Source: Datura wrightii (taxonomy: Eukaryota > Streptophyta > Magnoliopsida > Solanales > Solanaceae). Taken from it: a stretch of 64,000 nt of DNA. Positions 32,687 through 43,570 of the stretch are shown here, piece by piece. The notes beneath the pieces are model-generated. The model saw only the letters and a list, made by a program, of their open reading frames with translations. It had not been told where the DNA came from and made no database searches. The DNA lies in contig JASDFA010000007.1 in assembly GCA_035772735.1 (NCBI GenBank), forward strand, positions 87,505,501-87,569,500, in the 5' to 3' direction. Within the stretch, counting starts at the first letter, position 1, and every line of letters begins with the position of its first letter. The position numbers were made by a program, and so were the translations under genes.

Positions 32687-34152
32687 TGATCTTGGGCAGA
32701 TTTATATGCCCAAGTGATACTCAAACGTATCAATTTTACCTTGTTTGTTGTGCAATGTGTATATAATATCATGTAATTGGTAATAAAATGCGAATTTATA
32801 CTAACCAACATGATTAGCATTTGTTTTGCAGGAAAATGTGATTTTTAGGAGCTAAAATGCATGTTGGAACTATGTCGGAGTTGGACTTGGATGCGAGCGT
32901 GGAAAAGACCTTGGATGACACATTTTATAATGGCTCCGCGATGGAGCCGTGCCACGCTGCCATCGCGGTAGCACACTGCCTGGGCATGAAATAAATTGGC
33001 ACTTTCCAGTATGCCTGCGCATCAGCTCCGTGGCACGGAGATAGGCCTCCGCGATGGCCTCCGTGCCACGTTGAGGTTAATTATCCGGACCATGAAATTC
33101 CAGAGAGGGTCCGCGTCCACGCCGTGTCACGGAGGCAGTGCTCCGCGTTGGCCTCCGTGACACGTTGCTTGTTATTCCGGGAAAAATTTCCCACTAGTAT
33201 AAATAGCACACTTAGGTTTATTTTAATGAGTTTTTTTTTAGTTTTTAGTTTTTAGACTGAGTTCAGAAGTGGAGAGCAGGAACGTGGGTTAGTAGCAGTT
33301 GAAGAACAGAAAAGCTAAGAGTTTTCTTCTCTTCCTTTCTTCTTTCCTTCAATTGTATGCATGATTTACACTCATTTTAGGATGATTAATCCAAGAATGA
33401 GTGGCTAATTCCCTTTCTTGCTGAGGTTTTGAACTTGTGTAATGAATTTTGATGATAATTGATATGGTTTCTTCTTCTTCTTGCATGTTGTTCTATTAAT
33501 TCTTGTTCTTACTACATTATTGATTGGCCAACATTAATGTATATCTAAAAAGTCCAATTTCACTCGAGAGAGCAAGAAATTGGAAAGTTGTGAATTAATA
33601 GGGTATTGTTCTTAACTTGATTTGGGAAAATTGGGTTTTGATGTGCTTTCTTGATAGAAATATACTTGAAAGCCGTATTAGTCAACTTAGGAACCGGAAT
33701 TGTAGTGCTAGGTCATAAATTGCATTTGATCACAGAAATGTAGACGGATGGTTTATGATTCTAAAGTGAAATTAAATACGAAAGTTTTAATTTCTAGGCA
33801 AACGTTCTTGGCTAGCAACATGAGGAAGAGGATAACCAAATTATCATGATTATCAAGTTCATTACTCGTTCTTAACCTTGGCATGTTCATATCCATTGTC
33901 TAAATTCAAAAGTAATTAGTTGTGATTAATTGTAGTATACATATAGTTTAGAAACAAAAACTCAAAATAACTCTTGGTTGCATTGTTGTTAACATAATTA
34001 GGAATAGAATAGAGATATAGTAAACTAGGCAATTTTACGTATCTAGAGCAGCCTCCTTGGATCGATACTTGGCTACTTAGCCACTTTATTACTTGTTTGA
34101 CCACGTGCACTTGCGTGTCGGTTTCTAATATATACCGAGCAGACCGCGAACA
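32687..34152 (+). repeat. 3' LTR of ATH2
   Basis: Same length as the 5' LTR, with about 11 substitutions and no indels. It ends GCGAACA, followed by the target duplication AGCGT. Confidence 0.95.
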
Positions 34153-34157
34153 AGCGT

Positions 34158-34359
34158 AGGTGTGAAGGATAGCCTTATCTATGAGGAGGTACCTATTGAA
34201 AATCTTGATCATTAGGTTTGAAAGTTGAGAAACAAAGAGGTAGCTTCAGTAAAGGTTCTGTGGAGGAATCAACTTATTGAAAGAGCTACGTGGGAAGCCG
34301 AACCTAATATGATGGTTAAATACCCGCATCTTTTTCCTCCCAGCTTAATTCTAGCTTGA
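34158..34359 (+). pseudogene. End of TEK2 pol (chromodomain-like tail)
   Basis: This continues TEK2 pol after ATH2: GVKDSLIYEEVPIE, a stop at 34213-34215, then NKEVASVKVLWRNQLIERATWEAEPNMMVKYPHLFP, ending at TGA 34357-34359. This tail corresponds to the chromodomain-type C-terminus of chromoviral integrases, which is thought to direct insertion to particular chromatin. Confidence 0.8.
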
Positions 34360-34589
34360 GGTATCCGTTTTCTCCCTAATACTCTTTTTAGTTTCATGTC
34401 TAGTTCATGTATTCTAGTTTCTTTCATGTCCATGCATGTATGTGTGGTTCATGAATTTAGTTCAGTTATGTATTTCAGTTTGGATTCAGTCACTCCGTCA
34501 GTTTCAGCTTTAGATGTTCAGTAATTGAGATGACAGTTCCAATCCCCAGCTTTTCAGTATGTTTATCCATATTCGAGGATAAATGTTCC

Positions 34590-34602
34590 TAAGGGGGAGA
34601 TA
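34590..34602 (+). other. Polypurine tract of TEK2
   Basis: AAGGGGGAGATAT-type tract directly before the 3' LTR. The upstream hairpin (ATTCGAGGATAAAT, 34571-34584) is partly decayed. Confidence 0.8.
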
Positions 34603-34603
34603 T

Positions 34604-36725
34604 TGTAATACCTCGAAAGTCCCTAAGATCATACCCCAGGGTTCATGTGGAGAAAACAGGAAAATATTGCCAGGTCACAGGATGAGTCGTCTTGAGGAGA
34701 CTTCATGAGTCGTGAAGTGACTCATGAGGTGGGGGTTGATTGGTGGGAGCTCGTGGCCAAGGGGTGACCATGAGTGGCAGTCACGAGTCATGGAGTGCCA
34801 AACGACTCGTGAAGTTAGTCATGATCAATAGGTTTGAGTTGAAGTTGAATTTTGGCAGAAGACTTAATGGATTGAGTCCACGACTCGTCCAGTACCTCAC
34901 GAGTCGTGGGGTCACTCGTGAGGACTGGCAGTGTCCAAATTTCCTGTATTTTAGTAAAGGTGTTTTTGTAATTCATAAGCTCCTAGGTCCTAAACTATGT
35001 TATTTTAAGCTCTGTTAGGAGGGTTTTAAGAGTGCTTAACCTATCCTAAGCCATTCTATTCCATGCATGCAAGATTAGAGTGCTCTTCCCCAAATCTCTT
35101 GGACATTCAAGGAAGGGTGTGAAATCAAATTTTCCAAGGTATGTAGGGTTATGAATGGGAGTTTCTCTTCACTCTCATGCCCAAATCCCTTCTCAATTCA
35201 TGAATTCAAGTGTATGGTTCCATGGGGTTCTAACTAAATCTATGAAATTCTCTATGATTTGATCATGGGTCAATTCTCTTCATGTTTCTAATGATGTTTT
35301 AAGATTCATGGGTGTGTTTTATAATTATTTTGATTGTAATTTGTGATTTCAAAGTTCTAAAGATATGATGCCCAATTATGTAAGTTTCATGAAAAGTTGA
35401 GATTATGACCTATGTTTTCAAGCATGATGAGATGTCTAGTATGAAAGTATGATTATGATTTACCCATGCATGTATCCAGGATTTTGACTATTAAGTCTAT
35501 TTCAAGCATGCTTAAGTTTGGGAAAGCCCACATGATTTAAGTATGTTTCATGAATTAGCTCTATTTTATGATTTTAGCTTATCACATGGTTTTAGAGTCT
35601 ACACTCCCCCTTTCAGCTTGTGGTATGTTTTGAGGCAAGGCTCTTTTTATTCAGATTTGAGATTATGTATGTAATTTCATGATCATCTTCATTGAAAGAC
35701 GATGGTTCAGCTTCGTTGAGAAATGATGGAAAGCATATGCATATTTTTAGGAGCAGAGTCTAGCATTGAGTAGGCTAGGGATTCAGTTAAACCCCGAGCC
35801 TCAGAACTATGCGCCAACACAGGTTTTTTAGATTTATCAGGACTTCTCTAGTGAGCTTCCCTGCCCGCCAGAGGGCCTTCAGCTTGATCTCAATATCATG
35901 GTAGCGCCCTTAGCCCTGACAAAGCTTTGGACGACTCTGCCAACTTGACTGTTATAGTTGGGATCACATAAGCTCTATCGTGATTATGTCAGTTACATGA
36001 CGAGTCTCTCATTGTTCCTCATGATTTCAGTTATGCATGCTCATCAGTTATGATATTATGATTTCAGCAGGTTTGACCCAATGTTCAGTTTTACTTATGA
36101 TTATCAGTTTCAGCTTTGGGTCATTCAATTTAGTTATGAGTTCCAGTTATGTCTAATCATGTTTTCAAATACTAGAATGCCAGCCTTACTCTTAGAATCT
36201 TATGATGAAATGTTTTATGATATGCATGTTTTCAGTTACTTACTCAGTTGTTTTACTTACCTTGTATACTCGGTATATTCCAAGTACTGACCGTATGCTC
36301 TATGCTGTATCATTTTATTATACAAGCTCCGATGCTCAAATTCAGTCCCGCCACTAGCTAGTCTCTCGAGTTTGTCCAGTGCTCTAGTTGGTGAGTCCTC
36401 ATCCTTCAGGGACCTTCAATTAGCTTTGTTATTATCCTCTTTCAGTTGCAGATTTGTAGTGAGCTAGTTGGGGGTGTTGTCCCATCAGCTCGTCAGTTTG
36501 TTAGAGGCTTTCCAGACATTGTGTTGTATTCAGCTTCGAATTTAGAGTTTTAACATTCCGTTGTTCAGATGCTTTAATGTTTAGACTTCCGCTATTTCAA
36601 AATTTAGTTCTTTTCGCCTTGATTATGTTGAGTTGGTTATCATGTTCATGCCATGGGTAGACTTGGAGCCATTTATGGTTCTAGGTTCTGCTATCTCGAT
36701 TTGGGCCTATGTTCGAGTCATCACG
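34604..36725 (+). repeat. 3' LTR of TEK2
   Basis: It starts TGTAATACCTCGAAAGTCCC and ends GTCATCACG (family end GTCATGACA), followed by TGGTA. The donor-like AAG|GTATGT lies at 35137-35145. Confidence 0.9.
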
Positions 36726-36730
36726 TGGTA

Positions 36731-37562
36731 GCACCCTTAGCCTTGGCAAGGCTTTGGATGACTCTGCCCACTTGAGTGTAATAGTTGGGATCACGTAAGC
36801 TTTATCGTGATTGTGGAGGTTAAATGACGAGTTTCCATTATTCCTCATGATCTCAGATATGCATGTTTATTAGTTATGCTAGTATTTTTTCAGCATGTTT
36901 GACCCAATGATTAGGCTATCAGTTTTTTTAATGAATCTCAGTTTCAGCTTTGGGTCATTCGATTCAGCTATGAGATCTAGTTTATGTCTATTCATGTTTT
37001 TCAAATATCAACATGAAGATCTTACTCTCAGAATCTTATGATGTTATTATTTATGATATGCATGATTTTAGTTTATACTTGCTCAACCTGTTTTACTTAC
37101 CTTGCATACTCAAAAAAATTTGAAGTACTGACCGTATACTCTATGCTGTATCGTTTCATGATACAGGTCCTAGAGATCAAATTCAGACGCACCGTTAGCT
37201 CAACTCTCATTCCAGCTCAGACCCTGCCTTAGGTGAGTCCTCATCCTCTGAGGACATCTATCTTTTAGTATTGTTATGCCAATTTGTTTCAAACTTAGAG
37301 ATAGTTGGGGGCTTGTCCCAACATCTCATTAGTTAATAGAGGCTTTTCAGACATAGACTTATATATTCAACTTCAGATTCAGTGTTATGATACTACCATT
37401 GGATAGACGATTTGTTATTCAGACTTTCACTATTTCAAAATTTAGTTATCTGTTTTGCTTATATTGATCTTTAGTTATCATATTCATGCCATGGGTTGAC
37501 TTGGAGCCATTTATGGTTCTAGGTTTTGTGTCTAGATCCGAGCCTATGTTCGGGTCATGACA
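36731..37562 (+). repeat. 5' LTR of TEK1, part 2
   Basis: It continues 17041-18442 after the TEK2 target duplication and ends GGGTCATGACA. Together the two parts give an LTR of about 2234 bp. The hairpin CTGTATCGT-TTC-ATGATACAG is at 37146-37166. Confidence 0.85.
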
Positions 37563-37886
37563 AGATTGGTATTAGAGCATTAGGTTTCAAAGTGTCCTAT
37601 GGTGTCCGAAAGCCACATTAAGTAAAAGTCTTTTTAATAGGTGTGAAGAGCGCCACACTTATGACGAAGTGACTACAAAATGTTTTAGGAAACTTCCCTT
37701 CTGTCACGATTCTATCTCTTGCTATGAGTTTAACTCTCTCTATTCCTCTAACTCCAACTTTACGCGTTTGCATAATCATGCCTCCGCACCGAATTAACAG
37801 AAGAAGGAATGCCAACGGAAATGCAAATGGCCATGAGGATGGCAATGTAGATAGGTACCAACAAGCCCCAGCAGCCCCAACAGATC
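37563..37886 (+). pseudogene. TEK1 leader, PBS and start of gag
   Basis: PBS TGGTATTAGAGC (37567-37578) is one base off the initiator tRNA-Met site. Gag starts at ATG 37778 (MPPHRINRRRNANGNANGHE), with N/G/R-rich residues as in related gag proteins. The acceptor before it reads TTTGCAT instead of TTTGCAG, so the candidate intron seen in TEK2, TEK3 and TEK4 would no longer splice here. The segment ends with AGATC, the TEK3 target. Confidence 0.8.
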
Positions 37887-40431
37887 TATAACACCCCAAA
37901 ACTTTCATAGATCAAACTCAGGCTTCAAGAAAATTCAGCAGAAAAACCAAAAAAAAAATATTATTATCTCTGAATGACTGAGACAACGAGTCGTGGTCAG
38001 CTCCAACGACTCGTTGTGTCAGTCGTGGTCACCAGGTCTTGGCCACTTGGGAACTAATGAGACAAGGAACAACCCATTGTGAGAAACAATGAGTCATCCT
38101 TTCAGTCGTGGTTTCCCCATCTCAGAAACTCTTACCTGGACCCCACGACTTAACCAACGAGTTATTGTGGGAAACAACACGCGTTGTGAGAGTTTTCAGG
38201 TGAGATCCCAAAAATTTACTTCCAGTGAAATAAGAGGAAACAACAACTCATTGTTTCCTACAATGAGTCGTCGTTAGCACCTGTTATGTCAACTTAGACT
38301 TTTTCAACAAAAATTTCTAGTGAGCCTAACGACTAGACACGATGACCCGTTGGTTCAACCAATGAGTCGTTATGTTACCCGTTGCCTAGCCTGCCAGTTT
38401 CCTTGTCCAGTGGCCACGGGAGGAACCAACGACCCGTTGGTTCATCCAACGAGTCATGGTGTTCCCCATTGACAGAACTAGTGAATCCAGGACCCAGGAA
38501 ATAGAACCAGCGACTGGTCCTAACGAGTCGTGATCTCAACCAATGACTTGTTGAGTGACCCGTTGGGTCCCTGTCAGCTAGTTTCCATATTTTTACTCCA
38601 GGGTTATTTTTGTAACTTCCAACCTATTTAGTTCCTGAACTACGTCATTTTAAGTATAATTTCAGAGATATTAGAAAGATTGAACGGTTTTCTCCCTTAT
38701 TCTCCACTTAACTCTCAAAATATCGATCGAAGAAACCCATGTCATTTCTCTCAAGCAAGAACTAGGGCTCAGAGTCAGTTGCAGAACTTCAAGTTTTCTT
38801 CTTCAGGGAATTCTTGTCCAGGTATGTGGGGTTTCATTAAGGGAATAGTTCTTCCCTTGTGTCTCCAAAATTCTTCGTATTTTCTTTGTCGGTTCTAGCC
38901 TTGAAATTATTGAATATTAAGAAATTCTTAACCAATCTTCGTCTAGTTCATGTGGAATGTTATTTCATGTTAATTATAGATATTTTCCACCAGTTTGTGA
39001 CTGAAATGATGTTTATTCTTGAAAAGTGAAATTTAGTCCTATTTCTTAAACTAGAAAATCTTGATTTTTCAATAGTGTTTGAATATCGAAATCTTGCTTG
39101 ATTTTATCAATGTTGGGGACTCCTATGCTGTTAGTAGCATTGAATCTCAATCAGATTATTGCCACTTCAGTTTTTAGTAAGAATATTAGAATTCTCAGTG
39201 TTAGTCAGAAAATGTTAGCTGATCAGTTTGATTATAGAAATTCCCAAGGTGTCAGTAGTACCTCCCAGTTATCAGAATCAGATTCAGAACTCAATTTTAG
39301 TGGTCCACCAGGCAGTCATGAAATTTTAGATAAACAGCTTTGACTGGCCTTAGGACCCCAGCTTTAGATTATTGTTTGTTCTTAGACGGTTACGACGCTT
39401 CCAAATAAGCAGCTCTGACCAGTCTTAGAATCGAGTTCTAGAATCTAGTCTAATAAGACTCTCAGGGTGATTTCAGATATGTATCCTTGACTAGTCTTGG
39501 GCCCCAGTTTTAAGCTATCAGATTAGTATTCAGTCTAGGACTATCCAGTAGGAGCAGGACTTAGCACCGAGTGGACTGGAGTTACAGCGCACCCAGGTTC
39601 CCAGAACTACGTTGCCACCGTAGGTTACAGTTTTTATTGGCCTGATGGCCTTAAACTCTTGTGATCACCCAGTTCATGCCTCTATACCCTGGTAAGGTAT
39701 ATTGGGTCCTACCGATGGGGTGTATACATCGGCCTCCACGTCTAGCTCACGTGGTTATATGTCGGTTCCCACTAGCCAGCTCAATACAGTTTCAGATCAG
39801 TTCAGATTAGCATTCCATATTTAGAACATGTTTTTGACCATCAGACAGGGTCTTTTAGACCATTTCAGTTATTACAGTTATTTAGTACAGTAGCTTCAGT
39901 TGGTCATTGCATGTCATCTCAGTTTTGTACTTTCATTTCATTGTGTTATGTTTTCTCCCACTTACTCAATACATTCAAAGTACTGACACATACTTTTATG
40001 CTGTATCATTTTATGATACAGCTGCAGGATCTCAGTCTCAGCCTTGCTAGTTGATTGGTCACCGAAGACTTCCGCTATTCTAGTTAGTGAGTCCTTATTC
40101 TTCGAGGATGAAGATTATTTAATTCAGTTATATTTTTCTTTCCTTCTATTTAGATTTGGAGTTAGTCGGGGGCTTTTCCCAGCAACTCATCAGTCATAGT
40201 GGCTTTCAGACGCAGATTTGGTTTTTAGACTTGTAATTTTATTCAAATATTTTCAGATATTATGAATTAGCTTTATTCTCTCAAATGTTTATATTTTTGC
40301 TTTAAACTTCCACTATGTATATTTATATGTTTACTCAGAATGCCAGTGTATGATAGACCAGGGGTTGACTTGGGGTCACTTGTGACTCCAAGTACCGCGT
40401 TCCATCCAGGGTGTAAGCTCGGGGAGTGACA
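37887..40431 (+). repeat. 5' LTR of TEK3
   Basis: It starts TATAACACCCC (TG changed to TA) and ends GGGGAGTGACA. 37980-38570 is packed with AACGACTCGTT/CGAGTCGTGG motifs. Donor-like CCAG|GTATGTGG lies at 38818-38829. The perfect hairpin at 40000-40022 has 10-bp stems. Confidence 0.9.
40000..40022 (+). other. Perfect LTR hairpin of TEK3
   Basis: GCTGTATCAT and ATGATACAGC are exact reverse complements around a TTT loop. Homologous hairpins occur in TEK1 (37146-37166) and TEK4 (61472-61492). Confidence 0.85.
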
Positions 40432-40435
40432 AACT

Positions 40436-40447
40436 TGGTATTAGAGC
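40436..40447 (+). other. Primer-binding site of TEK3
   Basis: TGGTATTAGAGC, one base from the initiator tRNA-Met site, four bases after the LTR. Confidence 0.85.
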
Positions 40448-40650
40448 ACTAGGTTTAGAGTATCCTCTGACGTCTGAAAACCGCATCGAGTAGAGTCCTC
40501 TTCTTAGGTGTGAAGCGCACCACACTTATGATAGGGAGGCTACGAGATGTCATTAGGAAAACTCCTCTTATTTCATACTCCTTATCGTGCGTTGAAATTC
40601 AGTTCTAGAATCTTTCTCCTAACTCATGCTCTATTTCATTTCAGTGAATC

Positions 40651-41829
40651 ATGTCTCCGTGACTTGGTAACGGAAGAAGGGTCGGTAATTCTCACCGACC
40701 TGCGCCACCAGCCCTTTAGGAAGATTCAGTGTCTACCGCAGAATTCAGGGCGGCCATTCAGTTGCTTGCTCAAACTGTTACCAACTAGGTGAACCAGTAG
40801 GTTGTTCCAATCAACAATAATGGTTCTGCAGCAGCTTCCCCAGTGCGGGAATTCACTCGGATGAACCCTATGTATTTTCATGGATCTAAGGTGGGAGAGG
40901 ACCCATAAGGATTTGTGGATGAGATTAAAAAGATCAACCGAATTATGGGTGTCATTCGCTTAGAGAGTGCCGACTTGGCTACCTACCAGCTGAAAGGGGT
41001 ATCCCAAGTCTGGTACAAACAGTGGAAGGAGGGGAGGCCAGCGAAAGCGGGATTGGTGGAATGGGAGGAGTTCACTACAGCCTTCTTGGATAGATTCTTC
41101 CCTCGGGAGCTCAGGGAAGCGAAAGTAGCGGAGTTCATGAATCTAAGACAGGGAAATCAGACAGTAGAAGAGTATGCTCTGGAGTTTACCAGGTTGTCCA
41201 AATACTCTCCAGAGATGGTGGTCGAGCCAAGGGCTCACATGCTGAAGTTTGTTAATGAGGTGTCGAACCTGGTCCACAAAGAGTGTAGGACAGTGATGTT
41301 GATTAAGGATATCGACCTCTCCAGCTTGATAATCTATGCCCAACAAATTGAGGCAGAAAAAATGAGGGACATGAAGCTTAAGAACAAGCGGGCAAGGACT
41401 GGCCAATTAGATTATGGTCATCAGAGGTTTGGAAGTAGCAGCTGCCCATAGAAGCAGCTGCAGTAGAGGGCTCCAATACCCAGTTCAACCAGCGCCCCTA
41501 CCCTTCGGTCCCACCTGAATCAGAGGGGTGGAGCATCTAGCTCTCAGTCCCAGAGCTACAGTGCCGGTAACAGGTATCCAACTTGCCTTAAGTGCGACAA
41601 GAACTACCCAGGAGAGTGTCTTCAGGGTCGAGAGGGTTGTTTTGGTTCTGGACAGCTTGGTCATCGGCTTAAGGAATGCTCATCAGCAGGACGAGGAGGG
41701 TCACAATCCACCACCTCAGCAGCTCCAGCAGGCCGACCAGCTCAGCAGGCTAATACATCAGGTAGAGAGTGCGGTCAATGCCAAAATCATTTTTATGCAT
41801 TGTCTTCTCGTCAGGATTAGGAGAGCTCA
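40651..41829 (+). pseudogene. TEK3 gag, degenerate
   Basis: From ATG 40651 there are early stops. The frame is then open over 40915-41451: EIKKINRIMGVIRLESADLATYQLKGVSQVWYKQW, DRFFPRELREAKVAEFMNLRQ, and a basic end KLKNKRARTGQLDYGHQ. Downstream is a damaged knuckle, CFGSGQLGHRLKEC, where the second cysteine of CX2CX4HX4C has become serine. The capsid part is well preserved but the ends are broken. Confidence 0.85.
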
Positions 41830-41849
41830 CCTGATGTAGTCACGGGTAT

Positions 41850-42455
41850 GTCACGTCTTTTCCATATAGATGTATATGCCCTACTTGATCCAGGGGCCAC
41901 ACTATCATTCATGACTACCTACGTAGAATTCCAGTTCGATATCAGTCTAGAGGTCCTCTCAGAATAATTTTCAATCTCCACCCAAGTTGACGAGTCAGTT
42001 AGAGCCAGCCGAGTGTATAGAAACTACCCAATCTCAGTCTTCAATAAAGTCATTCTAGTTGACTTGTAGATTTAGACATGGTCTACTTCGACCTCATTCT
42101 TGGCATGGATTGGTTACACTTCGGTTATGCCTCTGTGGACTGCAGAACAAGGGTCGCCAGGTTTCAATTCCCTAATGAGCCAAATCTAGAATGGATGGGC
42201 AATAGTTCAGCGCCTAAGGGTAGGTTTATTTCCTACCTTAAGGCCAGGAAGCTTATATCTAAGGGATGTATTTGCTATTTAGTTTGGGTCAAGGATTCCG
42301 ACTCTGAGACCCCAACTATCCAGTCAGTCCCTGTTGTCAGCGAATTTTTAGATGTTTTCCCCAAATATCTTCTCGGAGTTCCTCCTGAATGGGAAATCGA
42401 CTTCGATATAGACCTTATTCCATATACTCAGCACATCTCCATCCCTCCTTAAGGA
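41850..42455 (+). pseudogene. TEK3 aspartic protease, degenerate
   Basis: LLDPGATLSF (near 41884) keeps the catalytic D-P-G-A. A stop follows about 30 codons later and a frameshift leads to 42078-42452, which reads YFDLILGMDWLHFGYASVD and GRFISYLKARKLISKG, then VPPEWEIDFDIDLIP at the approach to RT. Confidence 0.8.
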
Positions 42456-43197
42456 ATGACTCCGACCGAACTTAATGAGTTGAAGGAGCAGCTAAAAGAC
42501 CTTCTTGATAAGGGTTTTATCAGACCCAACATCTCTCCCTGGGGTGCTCCAGTACTTTTCATGCGAAAGAAAGACGGTACCCTTAGAATGTGCATTGATT
42601 ACCATCAGTTGAACAAGATCACAATCAAGAACAAGTATCCCTTACCCAAAATTGATGACCTGTTTGACCAACTTCAAGGAGCCAGTTGTTTCTCCAGAAT
42701 AGATCTCAGGTCAAGGTATCATCAGCTAAGAGTCAGAGAGTGTGACAAACCGAAAACAACTTTCAAGACTCAGTATGGTCACTACGAGTTTGTGGTTATG
42801 TCCTTCGAACTAACAAATGCCCCTGCAGCCTTCATGGACCTGATGAATAGAGTCTTCAAGCAGTATCTGGATATGTTTATCATTTTATTCTCGACGACAT
42901 TCTGGTATGCTCCAGAAATGAGGAAGAGCATGCTAATCACCTGAGGGTAGTGCTACAATACTCATAGACCGCCAACTGTTTGCCAAATTCAGCAAGTGTG
43001 AATTCTAGTTGAAGTCCGTGACTTTCCTGTGTCATGTGGTCTTGGGTTTGGCTGGTTATTACCGACGCTTTGTGGAAGGCTTTTCTTCTATAGAATCTCC
43101 TCTGACTAGGCTGACTCAGAAGAAGGTGAAATTTCAGTGGTCAGATGCGTGTGAGAAGAGTTTCCAAGAGTCAAAAACTCAACTCACTACCCTCTAG
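42456..43197 (+). pseudogene. TEK3 reverse transcriptase with frameshift and deletion
   Basis: A good RT frame (LLDKGFIRPNISPWGAPVLF; RKKDGTLRMCIDYHQLNKI; YGHYEFVVMSF; TNAPAAFMDLMNRVFKQYL) runs to 42885, where a frameshift falls in the active site; the Y-x-D-D segment is readable only in another frame. At about 43035 the sequence jumps from FLCHVV to LGLAGYYRRF, losing some 35 codons of the thumb region. 43009-43197 then holds YYRRFVEGFSSIESPLT. Confidence 0.85.
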
Positions 43198-43570
43198 TGT
43201 TGACCCTACCGGAAGGATCAGATGGGTTTGTAGTAAATTTCGATGCTTCCGGAGTTGGAATCGATTGCATTCTGATGCAGTAGGGCAAGGTGATAGCCTA
43301 CGCCTTCAGAAAGCACAAAGTTCATGAGAAGAATTATCCATCTCTTGACTTGGAGTTGACAGCGGTGGTGTTTGCGTTGAAAATATGGAGACACTATCTG
43401 TACAGGGCTCATAGATGTTTTAACTGGTCACTAGAGCCTTATTCAGTTAGAAGGACCTAAATCTTCATCTGAGAAGGTGGTTAGAACTCTTGAAGGACTA
43501 TGAAATGAGCATGTTATATCACCCGAGAAAAGCCAATGTGATGGTTGATGCCCTGAGCAGAGTGTATATG
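43198..43570 (+). pseudogene. TEK3 RNase H, degenerate
   Basis: Fragments match LTLPEGSDGFVV, a CDASxxGxG-like stretch (FDASGVGID near 43240) and DLELTAVVFALKIWRHYLYR. Frame changes and stops separate them, and the region ends near KANVMVDALSR (43530-43560). Confidence 0.75.

Larger units (their letters stand above)
24207..34152 (+). mobile_element. ATH2: young non-autonomous Athila-like retrotransposon
   Basis: LTRs of exactly 1466 bp (24207-25672, 32687-34152) and a perfect target duplication AGCGT (24202-24206, 34153-34157) bound a 9.9-kb element inserted in TEK2 pol. By hand alignment I count about 11 LTR differences (roughly 99.2% identity). The internal part has a tRNA-Asp-type PBS, a 790-codon gag-protease frame, then a post-pol motif directly, a distal plant-transposon-type frame and a long 3' non-coding segment. 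RT, RNase H and integrase are absent. As the element is recent, its mobility must have depended on a partner's pol. Confidence 0.95.
18443..36725 (+). mobile_element. TEK2: Del/Tekay-like element containing ATH2
   Basis: LTRs of 2143 bp (18443-20585) and 2122 bp (34604-36725) bound the element, with target duplication TGGTA at 18438-18442 and 36726-36730. The surrounding TEK1 LTR is restored when TEK2 is removed. The internal part runs gag, protease, RT and RNase H, but the integrase core is deleted, and ATH2 is inserted in the last part of pol. By eye the LTRs differ at well over 10% of positions near their starts, so the copy is old. Confidence 0.92.
38822..40644 (+). promoter_or_regulatory. 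Candidate intron spanning LTR to gag in TEK3
   Basis: Donor CCAG|GTATGT (intron from 38822) and acceptor TTTCATTTCAG (ends 40644), with the gag ATG at 40651. The arrangement matches TEK2 and TEK4 although the subfamily LTR is diverged. Confidence 0.45.

Noticed and set aside
36726..37562. Sequence after TEK2 as an independent LTR fragment
   Set aside because: It continues exactly where the TEK1 LTR was interrupted at 18442, with the TGGTA duplication, so it is part of TEK1.
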